Positions 1 through 10,914 of a stretch of 64,000 nt of DNA are shown here, piece by piece; the stretch's first letter is position 1; every line of letters begins with the position of its first letter. Position numbers and translations under genes: made by a program. The DNA is taken from positions 38,201,965-38,265,964 of the forward strand of contig CM026557.1 of NCBI GenBank assembly GCA_015143295.1. Reading direction: 5' to 3'. Source of the stretch: Tetracentron sinense. Taxonomy: Eukaryota; Streptophyta; Magnoliopsida; Trochodendrales; Trochodendraceae. The notes under the pieces were generated by a model. That model was not told the DNA's origin. It ran no database searches and worked only from the letters and a program-made list of their open reading frames with translations.

Positions 1-3000
1 AGAATGATTATTCTTATTTTTATTGCTTCTTTTGGATATTGAGGTATTTCTTGTGACTTGTCTATATAATAAAGTTTTTCTTGTGACTTGTCTATATATA
101 AAATGGGTATTCTCTAATATCCTTTATGTAGTTGTGTGATGTTGCCAGATTCATCTATTTTCGGTAAGGATAGTAGATCTCGTTCGAGGAGCCTAATTTG
201 TATTTAATGTGTTGTTTATTCAGGATTTTCCAAGACCATATCAAGGCTCGAGTAACATATTTTGAAGCATTTGTGAGACTAGTGCTCTGGAAATCTCCTT
301 TGATTGAGGTTAGAGGACCTTTTCCCCTTTACATTTATTTTTATTCTGTATTATCATTTTGAGTACTCTTTTATTTCGAGTTAAATTTATTTCATCCATC
401 AATACTTCATACAATTGTTGATGGAATGATGGACTTATATGTAACTCTCTCTCTCTCTATATATATATATGAAGTGGAGGATGTTTTTTAGGGAGACAAA
501 ATGTGTAGTTTGGTGGTGCTCCCCTTTATAGTGGATGGAATGCCTTACATTATATGTATATATTATTAAATTAAATAAATACTTGTCATCTACTCATATT
601 CTTTTGTTGACTTATTGACTTGGTTAATAAATCCTAACCAAATGACACATTAATGTTTACCAAGGAGTTTAATAATCAAAATAAGCTCTTATTATTGATA
701 AAAAGTAAATAACCTCTTATGAATTAACATTTCAAAAGGGTATTGATTTTGATTAAATCGTTTGGATTTTTGTATCAGATATGGATAAATTTCTCAAAAG
801 AAAGTCTTTAACCGACCTAACGTCTCCGTGTCCTAGCATAAAAAAAGGATAACCATGATAAAGGGCAATCTACCTCAAAGTCAAGTCATTCAGGGGTTAA
901 CTTGACAGATCTTCCTACAAATCTTGGGTTACGAATTCAAATTTTAAGTTACCATCCTAATGACCAAGATGAAATTCGAAGAACATATTTGCAAAGAGGT
1001 CCTTATAAACCTCGTAATCATAATTTTTTTTATAAAAAAATTACGATGGTTCAATCTTGTCTGGTTTAACGAGTTTGGTAGTTGGTTAGAATACAACATA
1101 TTGAAAGACCCTGTATTTTGCCTATGTTGTTATCTTTTTAGGGTTGATAATAGAGAACAACAGGGTGGTGACTCTTTTGTAATTAAAGGATTTACAAATT
1201 GGAAAAAGAAAGACAATTTCCAAATTCATGTTGGAGGGCCTAGTAGTTGTCACAACCAAGCTTATAGAGGGTGTCAAGATTTATTAAATCAGAAACAACA
1301 TCTCTAAACAATTATTTCGAAACAATCAGACCAAGTTCGAAGGGAATATTGAGTCCGTTTGATTACATTCGATTTATATTGTGATAAGGTTTAGCTTTTC
1401 GTGGACATGATGAATCTGCAGACTCGAATGAGAAAAGAAACTTTCTTGAAAACTCTTATAATTTCTGGCTGATCATAATGAAAGTATTAAAAATTTTGTG
1501 TTGGAACATGCTTTTGAAAATCTCAAATTGACCGCGCATGATATTCAGAAAGACATCGTGAGTGCAGCTGCGACTGAAACCACCAACACTATCATCAGCG
1601 AAGTTGGAAATTCTCTAGTTGTCGTTTTGATTGATGAATCTTGTGACGTATCTATCAAGGAACAAATGATTGTTTTACGTTATGTGTACAAGCGAGGGTC
1701 TATGACTGAGCATTTTTTAGGCATCGTACATGTTATGAAAACCACTGTTGTATCACTCAAAGTGGCGATCGATGAATTGATTTCCAAGAATGGATTGAGT
1801 ATAACGAGATTATGTGGGTAAGGTTATGATAGAGCCAGTAATATGCAAGGTGTGTTCAATGGCCTTAAAACGCTCATCATGAAAGAGAATGAATATGCGA
1901 TTTATGTTCATTGCTTTGCACATCAACTTCAATTGGCACTTATTGTCGTTGCAAAAAAGCACAATAAAATCGACTTGTTCTTCAACTTGGTTTCTGATGT
2001 GGTGAATGTTGTTGGAGCCTCATGCAAATGCCGTGACATCCTTCGAGAGAAACAAGTTGCTAAAATTATTGAAGTTCTCAAGAATGCTGAACTTTCAAGG
2101 CGGCATGGCCTAAATCAGGAGACTAGCCTAAAACGGGCTGACGATACACGTTGGGGCTCACATTATGATACATTGATAAACTGTCATGTTTTCCTCTGTG
2201 ATTGACGTGCTTGAGATTATCGATAAAGATGATTCAAAAATAACAAAGATTTGAAGTGTGTACTCTTTTGGAATCAATGGAAACTTTTGAATTTGCATTT
2301 TTCTTACATTTGTTGAACACTAATTTGGGAATTACAAATGATTTATTAAAGGTATTACATCCTAAAGAACAAGATATTGTGAATGTCATGACCTTAGTGC
2401 GAGTATACAAGTAACGGTTGCATATGATTAGAGACAATGGGTGGGATTCTCTCTTCACTGAAATTTCTTTATTTTGTGTCAAACAGATGATCATCGTTCC
2501 CAAAATAGATGATAAGTTTGTAGTCCTAGGGTGATCATGATGTAATGCTGAAGAAATCACAAACTTGCATAATTACTGTGCTGAATTTTTTTATATTACA
2601 ATTGATATGCAACTTCAAGAACTCAAGGATCGTTTTAATGAAGGGAACACTGAATTACTTCGTTGCATGACATGCTTGAATCCAAGTGATTCATTTTGTG
2701 CATTGGACAAGGAAAAATTGATCCTCCTCTCTAAATTTTATCAAGTCAAATTCTCAGTAATAGATCTCCTGACACTGGACAATCAGCTTGAGACTTACAT
2801 TCTCGATATGTGCTCCAACAATGAGTTTTCAGAAGTGAAAGGAATTAGCAAACTTGCTGAGAAGATGGTTAAGATGAGAAAAAATATGTTATATCGACTA
2901 GTTTACTTATTGGTGACACTCACGCTAATCCTACCAATTGCCACTGCCACAGTTGAGAGGATCTTTTCTCCAATAAAGGTAATAAAGAACAAACTACACA

Positions 3001-3362
3001 ATCGAATGGGGGATGAATGGCTGAATGATTGTTTGATCATATACATCGAGAAAGACATATTTAATAGCATCGATAATGAGGCGATCCTTCAACGGTTCCA
3101 AAATATGAAAACCCACCAAGGGCAATTGCAAAAAGCATATTTATGTATTAACAAATGACTTTTTGAGAGGGCAATTGTAAAAAAGATTTTTTTTTATTAA
3201 AAAATTACTTTTTGAGTGGAAACAATGTTGATTGATATATTTAAGTTAATATATCTTCATCTTTTTTCATTTACAATTGGTAAAGAAGTATTGCAAAGCA
3301 GTTATTGACAATATCAATCAACCATTGTGTGCCTCTATAAGAAATTCCTGGCTCCGACCCTG
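1..3362 (+). mobile_element. hAT-type DNA transposon, copy 1 (left end outside window)
   Basis: This is the first of two head-to-tail related elements. It ends at 3347-3362 with CCTGGCTCCGACCCTG, a one-base variant of the inverse of the left terminus of copy 2 (CAGGGGCGGAGCCAGG). Window position 1 aligns with about 3818 in copy 2, so roughly 450 bp of the left end lie outside the window. Both copies share the same order: a 5' leader, a CT/TA microsatellite (about 440-470 here), and a transposase region of the plant hAT group with a TTF-type zinc finger, DUF4371 and hAT dimerisation domains. The body is clearly homologous to copy 2, with many substitutions and small indels. It is non-functional because the transposase frame is broken. 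Confidence 0.85.
781..3158 (+). pseudogene. hAT transposase pseudogene (TTF-type zinc finger, DUF4371, hAT dimerisation), copy 1
   Basis: The likely start is the ATG at 781 (MDKFLKRKS). The frame is lost within about 20 codons, then fragments continue in different frames. 960-1307 carries the TTF-type zinc-finger region (WLEYNILKD..CLCCYLF, followed by GGDSF and FTNWKKK). 1498-1821 and 1843-2205 carry the catalytic DUF4371 part (LIDESCDVSIKEQM, then YVHCFAHQLQLALI and DTRWGSHYDTL). 2565-3158 carries the C-terminal hAT dimerisation region (LPIATATVERIFSPIK and MGDEWLNDCLIIYIEKD). The layout matches plant proteins annotated as zinc finger MYM-type protein 1-like. Several frameshifts and stops make this a dead copy. 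The final 197-codon frame is intact but has lost the upstream catalytic part. Confidence 0.9.
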
Positions 3363-3369
3363 CTACCGT
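3363..3369. repeat. Putative shared target-site remnant between the two hAT copies
   Basis: The seven bases CTACCGT separate the right end of copy 1 from the left end of copy 2. TAACCGT follows copy 2 at 7153-7159. The last five bases agree. They are best read as worn copies of one 8-bp hAT target-site duplication. Confidence 0.5.
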
Positions 3370-6300
3370 CAGGGGCGGAGCCAGGGGGGGGGGGGGCTGG
3401 GGGCATGTGCCCACCCTAAACTTTTTTTTTTAAAAAAATACTAACCTTTTACAATTGTATGGGTTAGAGGTGACATAACAGGGACCTAGCCTAGAGGGGC
3501 AATGCTCCCAAACATGTGTAAAGCAACCACCCTTTTAATTTAGGTCGAGATCGAGAACCAAGAGAAGGGGTAGGGGTGTAGGGCTGAAGGGGTTAGGGCT
3601 CGAGAATGCCAAACTCACACTAATCAACGACAACCTGCCTCCGATCACCTACCTCCTACCGCCGACACTCAGGTATGTAATCTTGTCCCTCTTTCTCCCT
3701 CTTGTCCGAATCCTTTGTGACTCTATCTCTCTCGATTCTCAGCCCTCTTCAGTCTTCATATAGTTGCTCTCGTTCATGGGTTTTTTTGTAGAAACATCTT
3801 GGGTTTCGTAGATTAAGAGAATGGTTATTCTTATTTTTATTGCTTCTTTTGGGTATTGGGGTCCTTCTTGTGACTTGTCTATATAAGAAAGTTTTTTTTG
3901 TGACTTGTTTATATAAATTGGGTATTCTCTTACAAGATTCTCTAATCTATTTTCGGTAAGGATAGTAGATCTTGTTAGAGGGGCCTAATTTTTCTTTACT
4001 GTGTTTATTTAGGATTTTCCAAGACCATATCAAGCCTCGAGTAACATATTTTGAAGCATTTGTGAGATGGGTACTCTTGAAATCACCTTTGATTGAGGTT
4101 AGAGGACCTTTTCCCCTTTAATCTTATTTTTATTCTGTATCATTATTTTGAGTACTCATTTATTTCGAGTTAAATTTATTTCATCTATCAATATTTCATA
4201 CAATTCTTGATGGAATGATGAACTTATATGTAATATATATATATATATATATAGTGGAGGATGTTCTTTAGGGAGACGGAATGTGTAGTTTGGTGGTGCT
4301 CCCCTATATAGTGGATGTAATGCTCTACATTATATGTATATATTATTAAATTAAATAAATACTTGTCATATATTCATATTCTTTTGTTGACTTATTGACT
4401 TGGTTAATAAATCCTAACCAAATGACACATTAATGTTTACTAAGGAGTTTACTAATCAAAATAAGCTCTTATTCTTGACAGAAAGTAAATAACCTCTTAT
4501 GAATTAGCATTTCAAAAGGGTATTGATTTTGATTAAATTGTTCTGATTTTTGTATCAGATATGGATAAATTTCTCAAAAGAAAGTTATTGACCAACTTAC
4601 CATATCCGTGTCCTATCATAAAAAATGATGACCGTGATAAAAGGGCAATCTACCTCAAAGTCAAGTCATTCAGGAGTTAACTTGACAGGTTTTCTTGCAG
4701 ATGCTGGTTTACGAATTCAAATTTTAAGTTACCATCCTAATGACCAAGATAAAATTTGAAGAGCATATTTGCAAACGGGTTCTTGTCAACCTCGTAGTCA
4801 CAATTTTCCCAAAAAAAAATGTGGGAAAAAATTACGACAGTTTAATCCTATTTGGGTTTAACGAGTATGGTAGCTGGTTAGAGTACAAGATAATGAAAGA
4901 TGATGCATTTTGGCTATGTTTTTTTCTTTTTAGGGTTAATAATAAAGAACAACAGGGTGGCGACGCTTTTTTAATCGAAGGATTTACAAATTGGAAAAAG
5001 GACATTTCAAATTCATGTTAAAGGGCCTAGCAGTTGTCACAACCAAGCTTATAGAGCATGTCAAGATTTATTAAATCAGATGCAGCATCTCCAAACCATT
5101 ATTTCAAAACAATCAGACCAAGTTTGAAGGGAAAATCGAGTCTGTTTGATTGCATCGATTGATTGCATTCGATTTATATTGTGATCAAGATTAGTTTTTC
5201 GTGGACATGATGGATCTGCAGACTTGAATGAAAAAGGAAACTTTCTTGAACTCTTGCAATTTCTGGCTGATCATAACGAAATATTAAAAATGTCGTGTTG
5301 GAACATGCTCTTGAAAATCTCAAATTGATCGCGCCTGATATTCAGAAAGACACCGTGAGTGCGGCTGCAACTGAAACCACCAACACTATCATCAACGAAT
5401 TTGGAGATTCTCTAGTTTTTGTTTTGAATGATGAATCTTGTAATGTATCTATCAAGGAACAAATAACTGTTATTTTACGTTATGTGGACAATCGGGGGTC
5501 TGTGACTGAGCATTTTTTAGGCATCATACATATTATGAAACCACTGCCGTATCACTCAAAGTGGTGATCGATGAATTGTTTTCCAAGAATGGATTGAGTA
5601 TAATGAGATTGCATGGACAAGGTTATGATGGGGCTAGTAATATGAAAGGTGAGTTCAATGGCTTTAAAAGCTCATCATGAAAGAGAATGAATATAGGATT
5701 TATGTTCATTGCTTTGCACATCAACTTCAATTGACACTTATTGCCGTTACAAAAAAACATAATAAAATCAGCGTGTTCTTCAACTTGGTTTCTGATGTAG
5801 TGAATGTTGTTGAAGCCTCATGCAAATGCCATGACATCCTTCGAAAGAAACAAATTGCTAAAATTGTTGAAGCTTTCAAGAATGGTGAACTTTCAAGGCG
5901 ACATGACCTAAATCAGGAGACTAGCCTAAAACGGGCTAGCGATACACATTGGGGCTCACACTATGATACATTGATAAGCTTGATTGTCATGTTTTCCTTT
6001 GTGATTGACGTGCTTAAGATTGTTGATAAAGATGATTCAAAGAGGCAACAAAAATTTGAAGCGTGTACTCTATTGGAATCGACGCAAACTTTTGAATTTG
6101 CATTTTTCCTATATTTGATGAAAGAAATTTTGGGAAATACAAATGATTTATCAAAGGCATTACAGCGTAAATAACAAGATATTATGAATGTCATGACCTT
6201 AGTGCGAGTATACAAGCAACGATTGCAAATGATGAGAGACAATGGGTGGGATTCTCTTCAATAAAATTTCTATATTTTGTGCCAAACTGATGATCATCAT

Positions 6301-7152
6301 TCCCAAAATGAACGATAAGTTTGTAGCCCTAGGGTGATCACGACGCAATGCTGATGAAATCACAAACTTGCATCATTACCATGCTAAATTTTTTTATACT
6401 ACAATGATATGAAACTTCAAGAACTTTACAATCATTTTAATGAAGGGAACACTGAATTACTTCTTTGCATGGCATGCTTGAATCCAAGTGATTCATTTTG
6501 TGCATTCGACAAGGAAAAATTGATCCGCCTCGCTGAATTTTATCAAGTCAAATTTTCAATAATAGATCTCATATCGCTGAACAATCAGCTTGAGACTTAC
6601 ATTTTTGATATGCACTCCAACGATGAGTTTTCAGAAGTGAAAGGAATTAGTGATCTTGCTGACAAAATGGTCAAGACAAGAAAAAATATGTTATATCGAC
6701 TAGTTTACTTGTTGGTGACAGTCGTGCTAATCCTACCAATTGCCACTGCCACAGTTGAGAGGGCCTTTTCTGCTATGAAGATCTTAAAGAACAAACTACG
6801 TGTGGGATGAATGGATGAATGATTGTTTGGTCACATACATCGAGAAAGACATATTTAATAGAATCGATAATGAGGCGATCCTTCAACGGTTCCAAAAAAT
6901 GAAAACCCGCCGAGGGCAATTGTAAAAAGCACATTTTTGTATTAAAAATCACTTTTTGAGAGGGTAATTGTAAGCACCTTTTTGTCTTAACAAATGAATT
7001 TTTGAGTGGAAACAATGTTGATTGATATATTTAAGTTAATATATTTTTGTCCTTTGTCATTTACAATTGGTAAAGAAGTATAGCAAAACAATTATTGACA
7101 ATATTAATCAACCATGTGTGCCCCCTACAAGAAATTCCTGGCTCCGCCCCTG
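3370..7152 (+). mobile_element. hAT-type DNA transposon, copy 2 (both ends present)
   Basis: The left terminus CAGGGGCGGAGCCAGG (3370-3385) and right terminus CCTGGCTCCGCCCCTG (7137-7152) are perfect 16-bp inverted repeats of a form common in plant hAT elements. The left end runs into a G homopolymer at about 3384-3396. The 3783-bp body has the same leader, TA microsatellite and transposase layout as copy 1. It carries a decayed transposase pseudogene, so any movement would need a transposase supplied from elsewhere. Confidence 0.9.
4561..6925 (+). pseudogene. hAT transposase pseudogene, copy 2
   Basis: The start corresponds to the ATG at 4561 (MDKFLKRK). Recognisable fragments are the zinc-finger part at 4740-5021 (WLEYKIMKD, EQQGGDAFLIEGFTNWKK), DUF4371 parts at 5295-5567 and 5677-6174 (IYVHCFAHQLQLTLI, DTHWGSHYDTL), and the hAT dimerisation part at 6409-6810 and beyond (LPIATATVERAFSAMK). 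Fragments change frame at several points, for example near 5020, 5570, 6175 and 6805. The breaks are not all the same as in copy 1, so at least part of the decay came after the two copies separated. Confidence 0.88.
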
Positions 7153-7686
7153 TAACCGTGTGTAATTATTAGTGTTTTAAAACGAACCGACCCAACCAGT
7201 TGGATCAGTTGACTTGCGAATTAGACCCCTCAATAGTCAGATTCAAATTCTCTACAGATCAAATATCTAATTCGGGATGAACAAGTCCAGACTGCTTGAC
7301 TTTTTTATGACTCGTGTAATTGGACTATTTTTCTTTGAATCGCTTAAGTCATCATATAAAAAAAGTCAAATATAAACCTTTTAAGATCTATAGTGCTTCT
7401 TAGCAAACAAAAAAAAAGATCTATAGTGCTTCATATGTAAGTTTAAATTAGATCTATACGCTCTTAAAGAAGCCAAAATTGAAAATAATTATTAAATACA
7501 AAACATTGTAGAAAAAGGTTTTTGAAAAAAATCCTACATGGAAAAAAAGATGGAAAATAATATTTATATGCATAAAAAGAAAGTAAAGTAAATATAGTTT
7601 TTATTTATTTAATGTTCTTTTTTAAAAGAGTTATTTATATTTTAAATATTTTTATATTTTCTAACTAGATTACTATTAATTATATA
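7153..7686. other. AT-rich intergenic, no gene seen
   Basis: About 530 bp of AT-rich DNA with no convincing open frame. At 7178-7240 there is a short stretch with the flavour of the AACCGG-type MITE found at 10649, too diverged to assign. Confidence 0.5.
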
Positions 7687-8852
7687 CTAGCAAACACACC
7701 GTGCAATGCACAGGATAAGACCAAACCCGAGAGAATGAATATGACAAATGAGAAAAATAAAAATGTACTTATAAAAGCAAAATTTTTTAAGTCAAACTAA
7801 TATTTCTATTTAGTCTATAATTTTTTTTATCTACCACAATTTTTTTATCGACAGAACTCTCAAGAGGAGACATTGAGAGAGTAAAAAGCCTAATTGTAGG
7901 TATCGGGGAGAGAAAGTTAGAAGGGATTCATTGGGGAGGTGAGGAGGGAGGGAGTAAATGGGAAAGGGGCAATGAATTGGGGGGAGAGACAAGGGGGCCA
8001 TTGGGAATAGGGGAGGAGAGTTGAAGGAGCCTAGAGAGGTAGTGAGGGTTTTCGTTAAAGAGAGTAATGAGAAAAAGAGGGATTGTTGGGAATAAAGGAA
8101 GCAAAAGATGGGGAGAGAGAGATATTCATTTAGATGGGAAAATTGATGGGGGTGAGAGGGAGAGAGAAGGGGATTGTGGGGTGAAGGGGAACGTGAGAAG
8201 GCGAAGAGATCATTTAGAGTGTTTTAGTGGGGGAGCTTAATGAGGGAAGGGGAGCGAGAGTATGTATTAATAGAATTAGACATTAATATTCATTAAATTT
8301 AAATAATAAATATTAATTATGGGAAGAATGAGATGGGAGATGGGTTGGTTTGGATAAAAAACCTTACTCCAAATAAGTGTGACCCACAAAATAATAATTA
8401 TGGGATGATAAAAGTAAGTGTCACGTGGCACCTTTAACTGGAGAGAAAAGGAAGATAAGCCTTGAGAGAGTGACATGTAAGGACAAGTAAGTCTGACTTA
8501 TAGTAGTAGAAAGGGATCATGGGGTGAAGGGGATCAGGAGGAGGCGAAGAGATCGTTTAGAGAGTGTTTTAGTGGGGGAGCTTAATGAGGGAGGGGGAGA
8601 GAGAGAGTATATATTAATACAATTATACATATTACTCATTAAATATAAATAATAAATATTAATTATGGGAGGAATGGGGAGGGAGATGGGTTGGTTGAGA
8701 TAAAAAAAAAGCCCTAATATAAATAAGTGGGACCAACAAAATAATAATTATGGAATGATAAAAGTAAGCACCGCGTGGCACCCTTAATTGGAGAGAAGAG
8801 GGAGAAAAGCCTTGACAGAGTGACACGTAAGGATAAGTAAGTAGTAGATAGA
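7687..8852 (-). mobile_element. Non-autonomous Helitron
   Basis: On the minus strand the element begins TCTATCTACTACTTACTTA at 8852 and ends in CTAG at 7690-7687. Just inside the end is a short hairpin (GTGCATTGCAC). It is flanked by A on the 5' side and T on the 3' side, as expected of Helitron insertion between A and T. There is no Rep/helicase coding capacity. Much of the interior (about 7861-8270 and 8510-8620) is extremely purine-rich on the plus strand. The interior contains a direct duplication of about 343 bp. Confidence 0.75.
8171..8852. repeat. Direct tandem duplication of about 343 bp inside the Helitron
   Basis: Unit 1 (about 8171-8513) and unit 2 (about 8514-8852) share the purine-rich block, the TTTAGTGGGGGAGCTTAATG block, and the block ending in GACAYGTAAGGAYAAGTAAG. 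Unit 1 therefore ends in a degenerate copy of the Helitron 5' terminus (read on the minus strand). This suggests head-to-tail duplication of the 5' part. Confidence 0.8.
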
Positions 8853-8952
8853 TATGACATCATATAACAAAATTGACAAACTCAACAGTTACATTGGTTT
8901 GGATCAATCGGCTGGGCCTAGGTTCACATCCCGTCAAAATGTACAAGTCTAG

Positions 8953-9043
8953 TTATATCCGCACCTCAAACTTTGGTGATTATACCCTATTCTTAAAACA
9001 AACATTCAAAATCAAGTAAATTCTATATATACGCCCTTACCTT
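8953..9043. repeat. Left arm of a worn inverted repeat flanking the copia insertion
   Basis: This block (GCACCTCAAACTTTGGTGAT at its core, then ATATATACGCCCTTACCTT) matches the reverse complement of 17768-17855 at roughly three bases in four. With the copia element removed, the two arms would bound a sequence of about 0.8 kb, which looks like an older DNA element into which the retrotransposon jumped. Confidence 0.55.
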
Positions 9044-9075
9044 CTTCATCATTTTCATTCACTTCTTATCGTCAA

Positions 9076-9216
9076 TGACTAAAGGTCTTGCAATCCCTCT
9101 CCAACCAAAGCACCCGAAACTCCTCTCTCTTATTCTTTTTATTGCAATTCTCATTGCACCCCCTTCTCTCTTAGGCCAAAAGCCTCGTTTTCCATCTTTC
9201 GCTCAACTCGGGTGAA
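9076..9216 (+). CDS. Small ORF with signal-peptide-like N-terminus (46 residues), unidentified
   Basis: I do not recognise this gene. The ATG at 9076 opens a 46-codon frame ending TGA at 9214-9216. It begins with a basic, polar segment (MTKGLAIPLQPKHPK), followed by a hydrophobic run (LLSLILFIAILIA) and a small-residue segment (PPSLLGQ). This layout is like a secretory signal peptide with cleavage near SLLG-Q. Upstream is a TATATATA-like stretch at 9025-9032. The stop is immediately preceded by GGGTGAAT, which could also be a 5' splice site, so the frame may be a first exon. It lies inside the inverted-repeat host element split by the copia insertion, so it could equally be a transposon-borne gene fragment or chance. 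No partner exon was identified. Confidence 0.25.
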
Positions 9217-9574
9217 TGAGCCTGGCGATGACATATCTCCAGTGAGAGATTGGGAGATTGGTATTTTAGGGGAGCATGATTTTGTCGGCATCCATTGAGA
9301 GCATCGATCTCGTCCTGTAGTAAGGCGGTTGTGAAAGCATGACTCAAGGTGGCCAGTTGTAGCATGACCCATATGTCCTCTCACAAATAGGAGATGAAGT
9401 AACTAACCAGATAGTTGAACTTGGGCCTCCATCTCATGGAGGAAGAAGGATTTGAAAGTAGGGGCAGAGCCACATGGGGCCAGGAGGAACAAGGTGTTCT
9501 AGCCTCCCTAAACTATAGAGTAACAAACATATTCCTTACAAACCGACACAAACAGATGCAACCTATGAAATTGA

Positions 9575-10506
9575 TGTTATCCAATCTTAGAGTATATATT
9601 AAGTATTATGTAACAACAATTGATTAAAGAAACATAATAAACAGTAACTCACTGGTTTCAGAATTTTTGGAAAACCAGAATAGATCAAGTCGAGTAGAAC
9701 TCTTTTCCTAAGACAGATTTTGTCCCTCACACTGGTGCTTACGAACTTCAGACATCTATCTCTCAGGATAAAATGATCTTTACATAGGCAGAACAAGCAC
9801 TGCAATCTGATTGTCCAGCAAACCAGAAACTATGTATTTTCTCTCTCGGGTACAGACACTAATATGTATGAGGAGTAATGCAAAGAACATAATTTTCTTT
9901 ATGTTAAACAACTGGAGGAGGATTGTATTTAAAGGCAAATTCATGCCTTTTCGGAACAAGTGAAGAGACACCTTTTTGGAACAGGTGAGACTGAACCGGT
10001 TCACTAATTTGAACTGCCCAACAATAACAATAACTTAATCGGAAAATTAATTTAAAATTAAGTAATTTTTCTCCGAAAAATAAGCAGACCATTTAAGCCC
10101 AAGCCCGGCTCGGCTTGATGCGGGGCGGCGGTAGCGCATGCGTGCGTGTGTGGTGGTTCAACCATGGAGCATGGGCTCACCCGTTCACAAAATTTGGGTG
10201 CCCAAGGGCCCAACATAAAGATCAAATCCTTGCTTATTTATACCACACAAAGGATTCATATTTATCTGATGTGGGATTATTCATTGTTACCAACTACTCA
10301 TTGATATCATGTTTAAATGACCCACTTTGAATACAATTTCTCATTCACCTATTAATAACTTTGATTAACCAAATACATGAGATTATAGTCCACATGGAGG
10401 TGAACACATTCCCACTTGGTCCCACCTAAAAAGGTGTGTGGGACCCACATAAATTTGTGCTCAAAGATATCAAAATCTTATGGCTCAAAGTCATTTTCTT
10501 CCAACA
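9575..10506 (-). repeat. 3' LTR of the copia element
   Basis: Read on the minus strand it begins TGTTGGAAGAAAATGAC and ends GATTGGATAACA, so it has the canonical TG...CA ends. At 932 bp it is slightly longer than the 5' LTR. The plus-strand segment 10090-10160, GC-rich and containing GCGGGGCGGCGG, is shortened in the other LTR. Confidence 0.85.
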
Positions 10507-10648
10507 ATCCCCCACATGAATGAAATTGAAGAAGACAAAATGCAGCAATATGCAAAAAACAAGAGAGAGTACATAATGGGAGACATCTTGCATAAGATAG
10601 GTAGCTTTATGCCTTGAACCTTTCCTTGTATAAGACTATCAGATTTAC

Positions 10649-10906
10649 CAATGTTATCAGAACCGGATCGGTCATCAACCGGTTGAGGTCCGGTTTAACC
10701 GTGTCATTTTTTTATTTTTTTTAAAAAATCCATTTTGACCCATATATGATCGGTTCTGACCACCGGTTCCCGGTTCAACCGGTTGGTTCCCACGGTTCTC
10801 ACTAAATAGCTCGATTTTGAATTATGGCCGGTTCTAAGGGTTTTGGGAATCGGTTCCCGGTTCCATCGGTTCGACCGGTCGGTCCAGTCCAGTTCTGACA
10901 ACACTG
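10649..10906. mobile_element. hAT-type MITE with 8-bp TSD inside the copia 3' region
   Basis: The 258-bp element begins CAATGTTATCAGAACCGG. Its right end, reverse-complemented, begins CAGTGTTGTCAGAAC, giving imperfect inverted repeats of about 20 bp. It is flanked by a perfect 8-bp duplication AGATTTAC (10641-10648 and 10907-10914), the hAT hallmark. The interior is a string of degenerate AACCGG/CCGGTT palindromes. There is no coding capacity. It entered after the copia element had landed. Confidence 0.85.
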
Positions 10907-10914
10907 AGATTTAC

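Noticed and set aside
9460..9574. A further hAT MITE starting TAGGGGCAGAGCCACATGG
   Set aside because: The left end looks hAT-like, but the matching right end near 17745 (GGGAGCTATGCCA) is too diverged and no 8-bp duplication was found.
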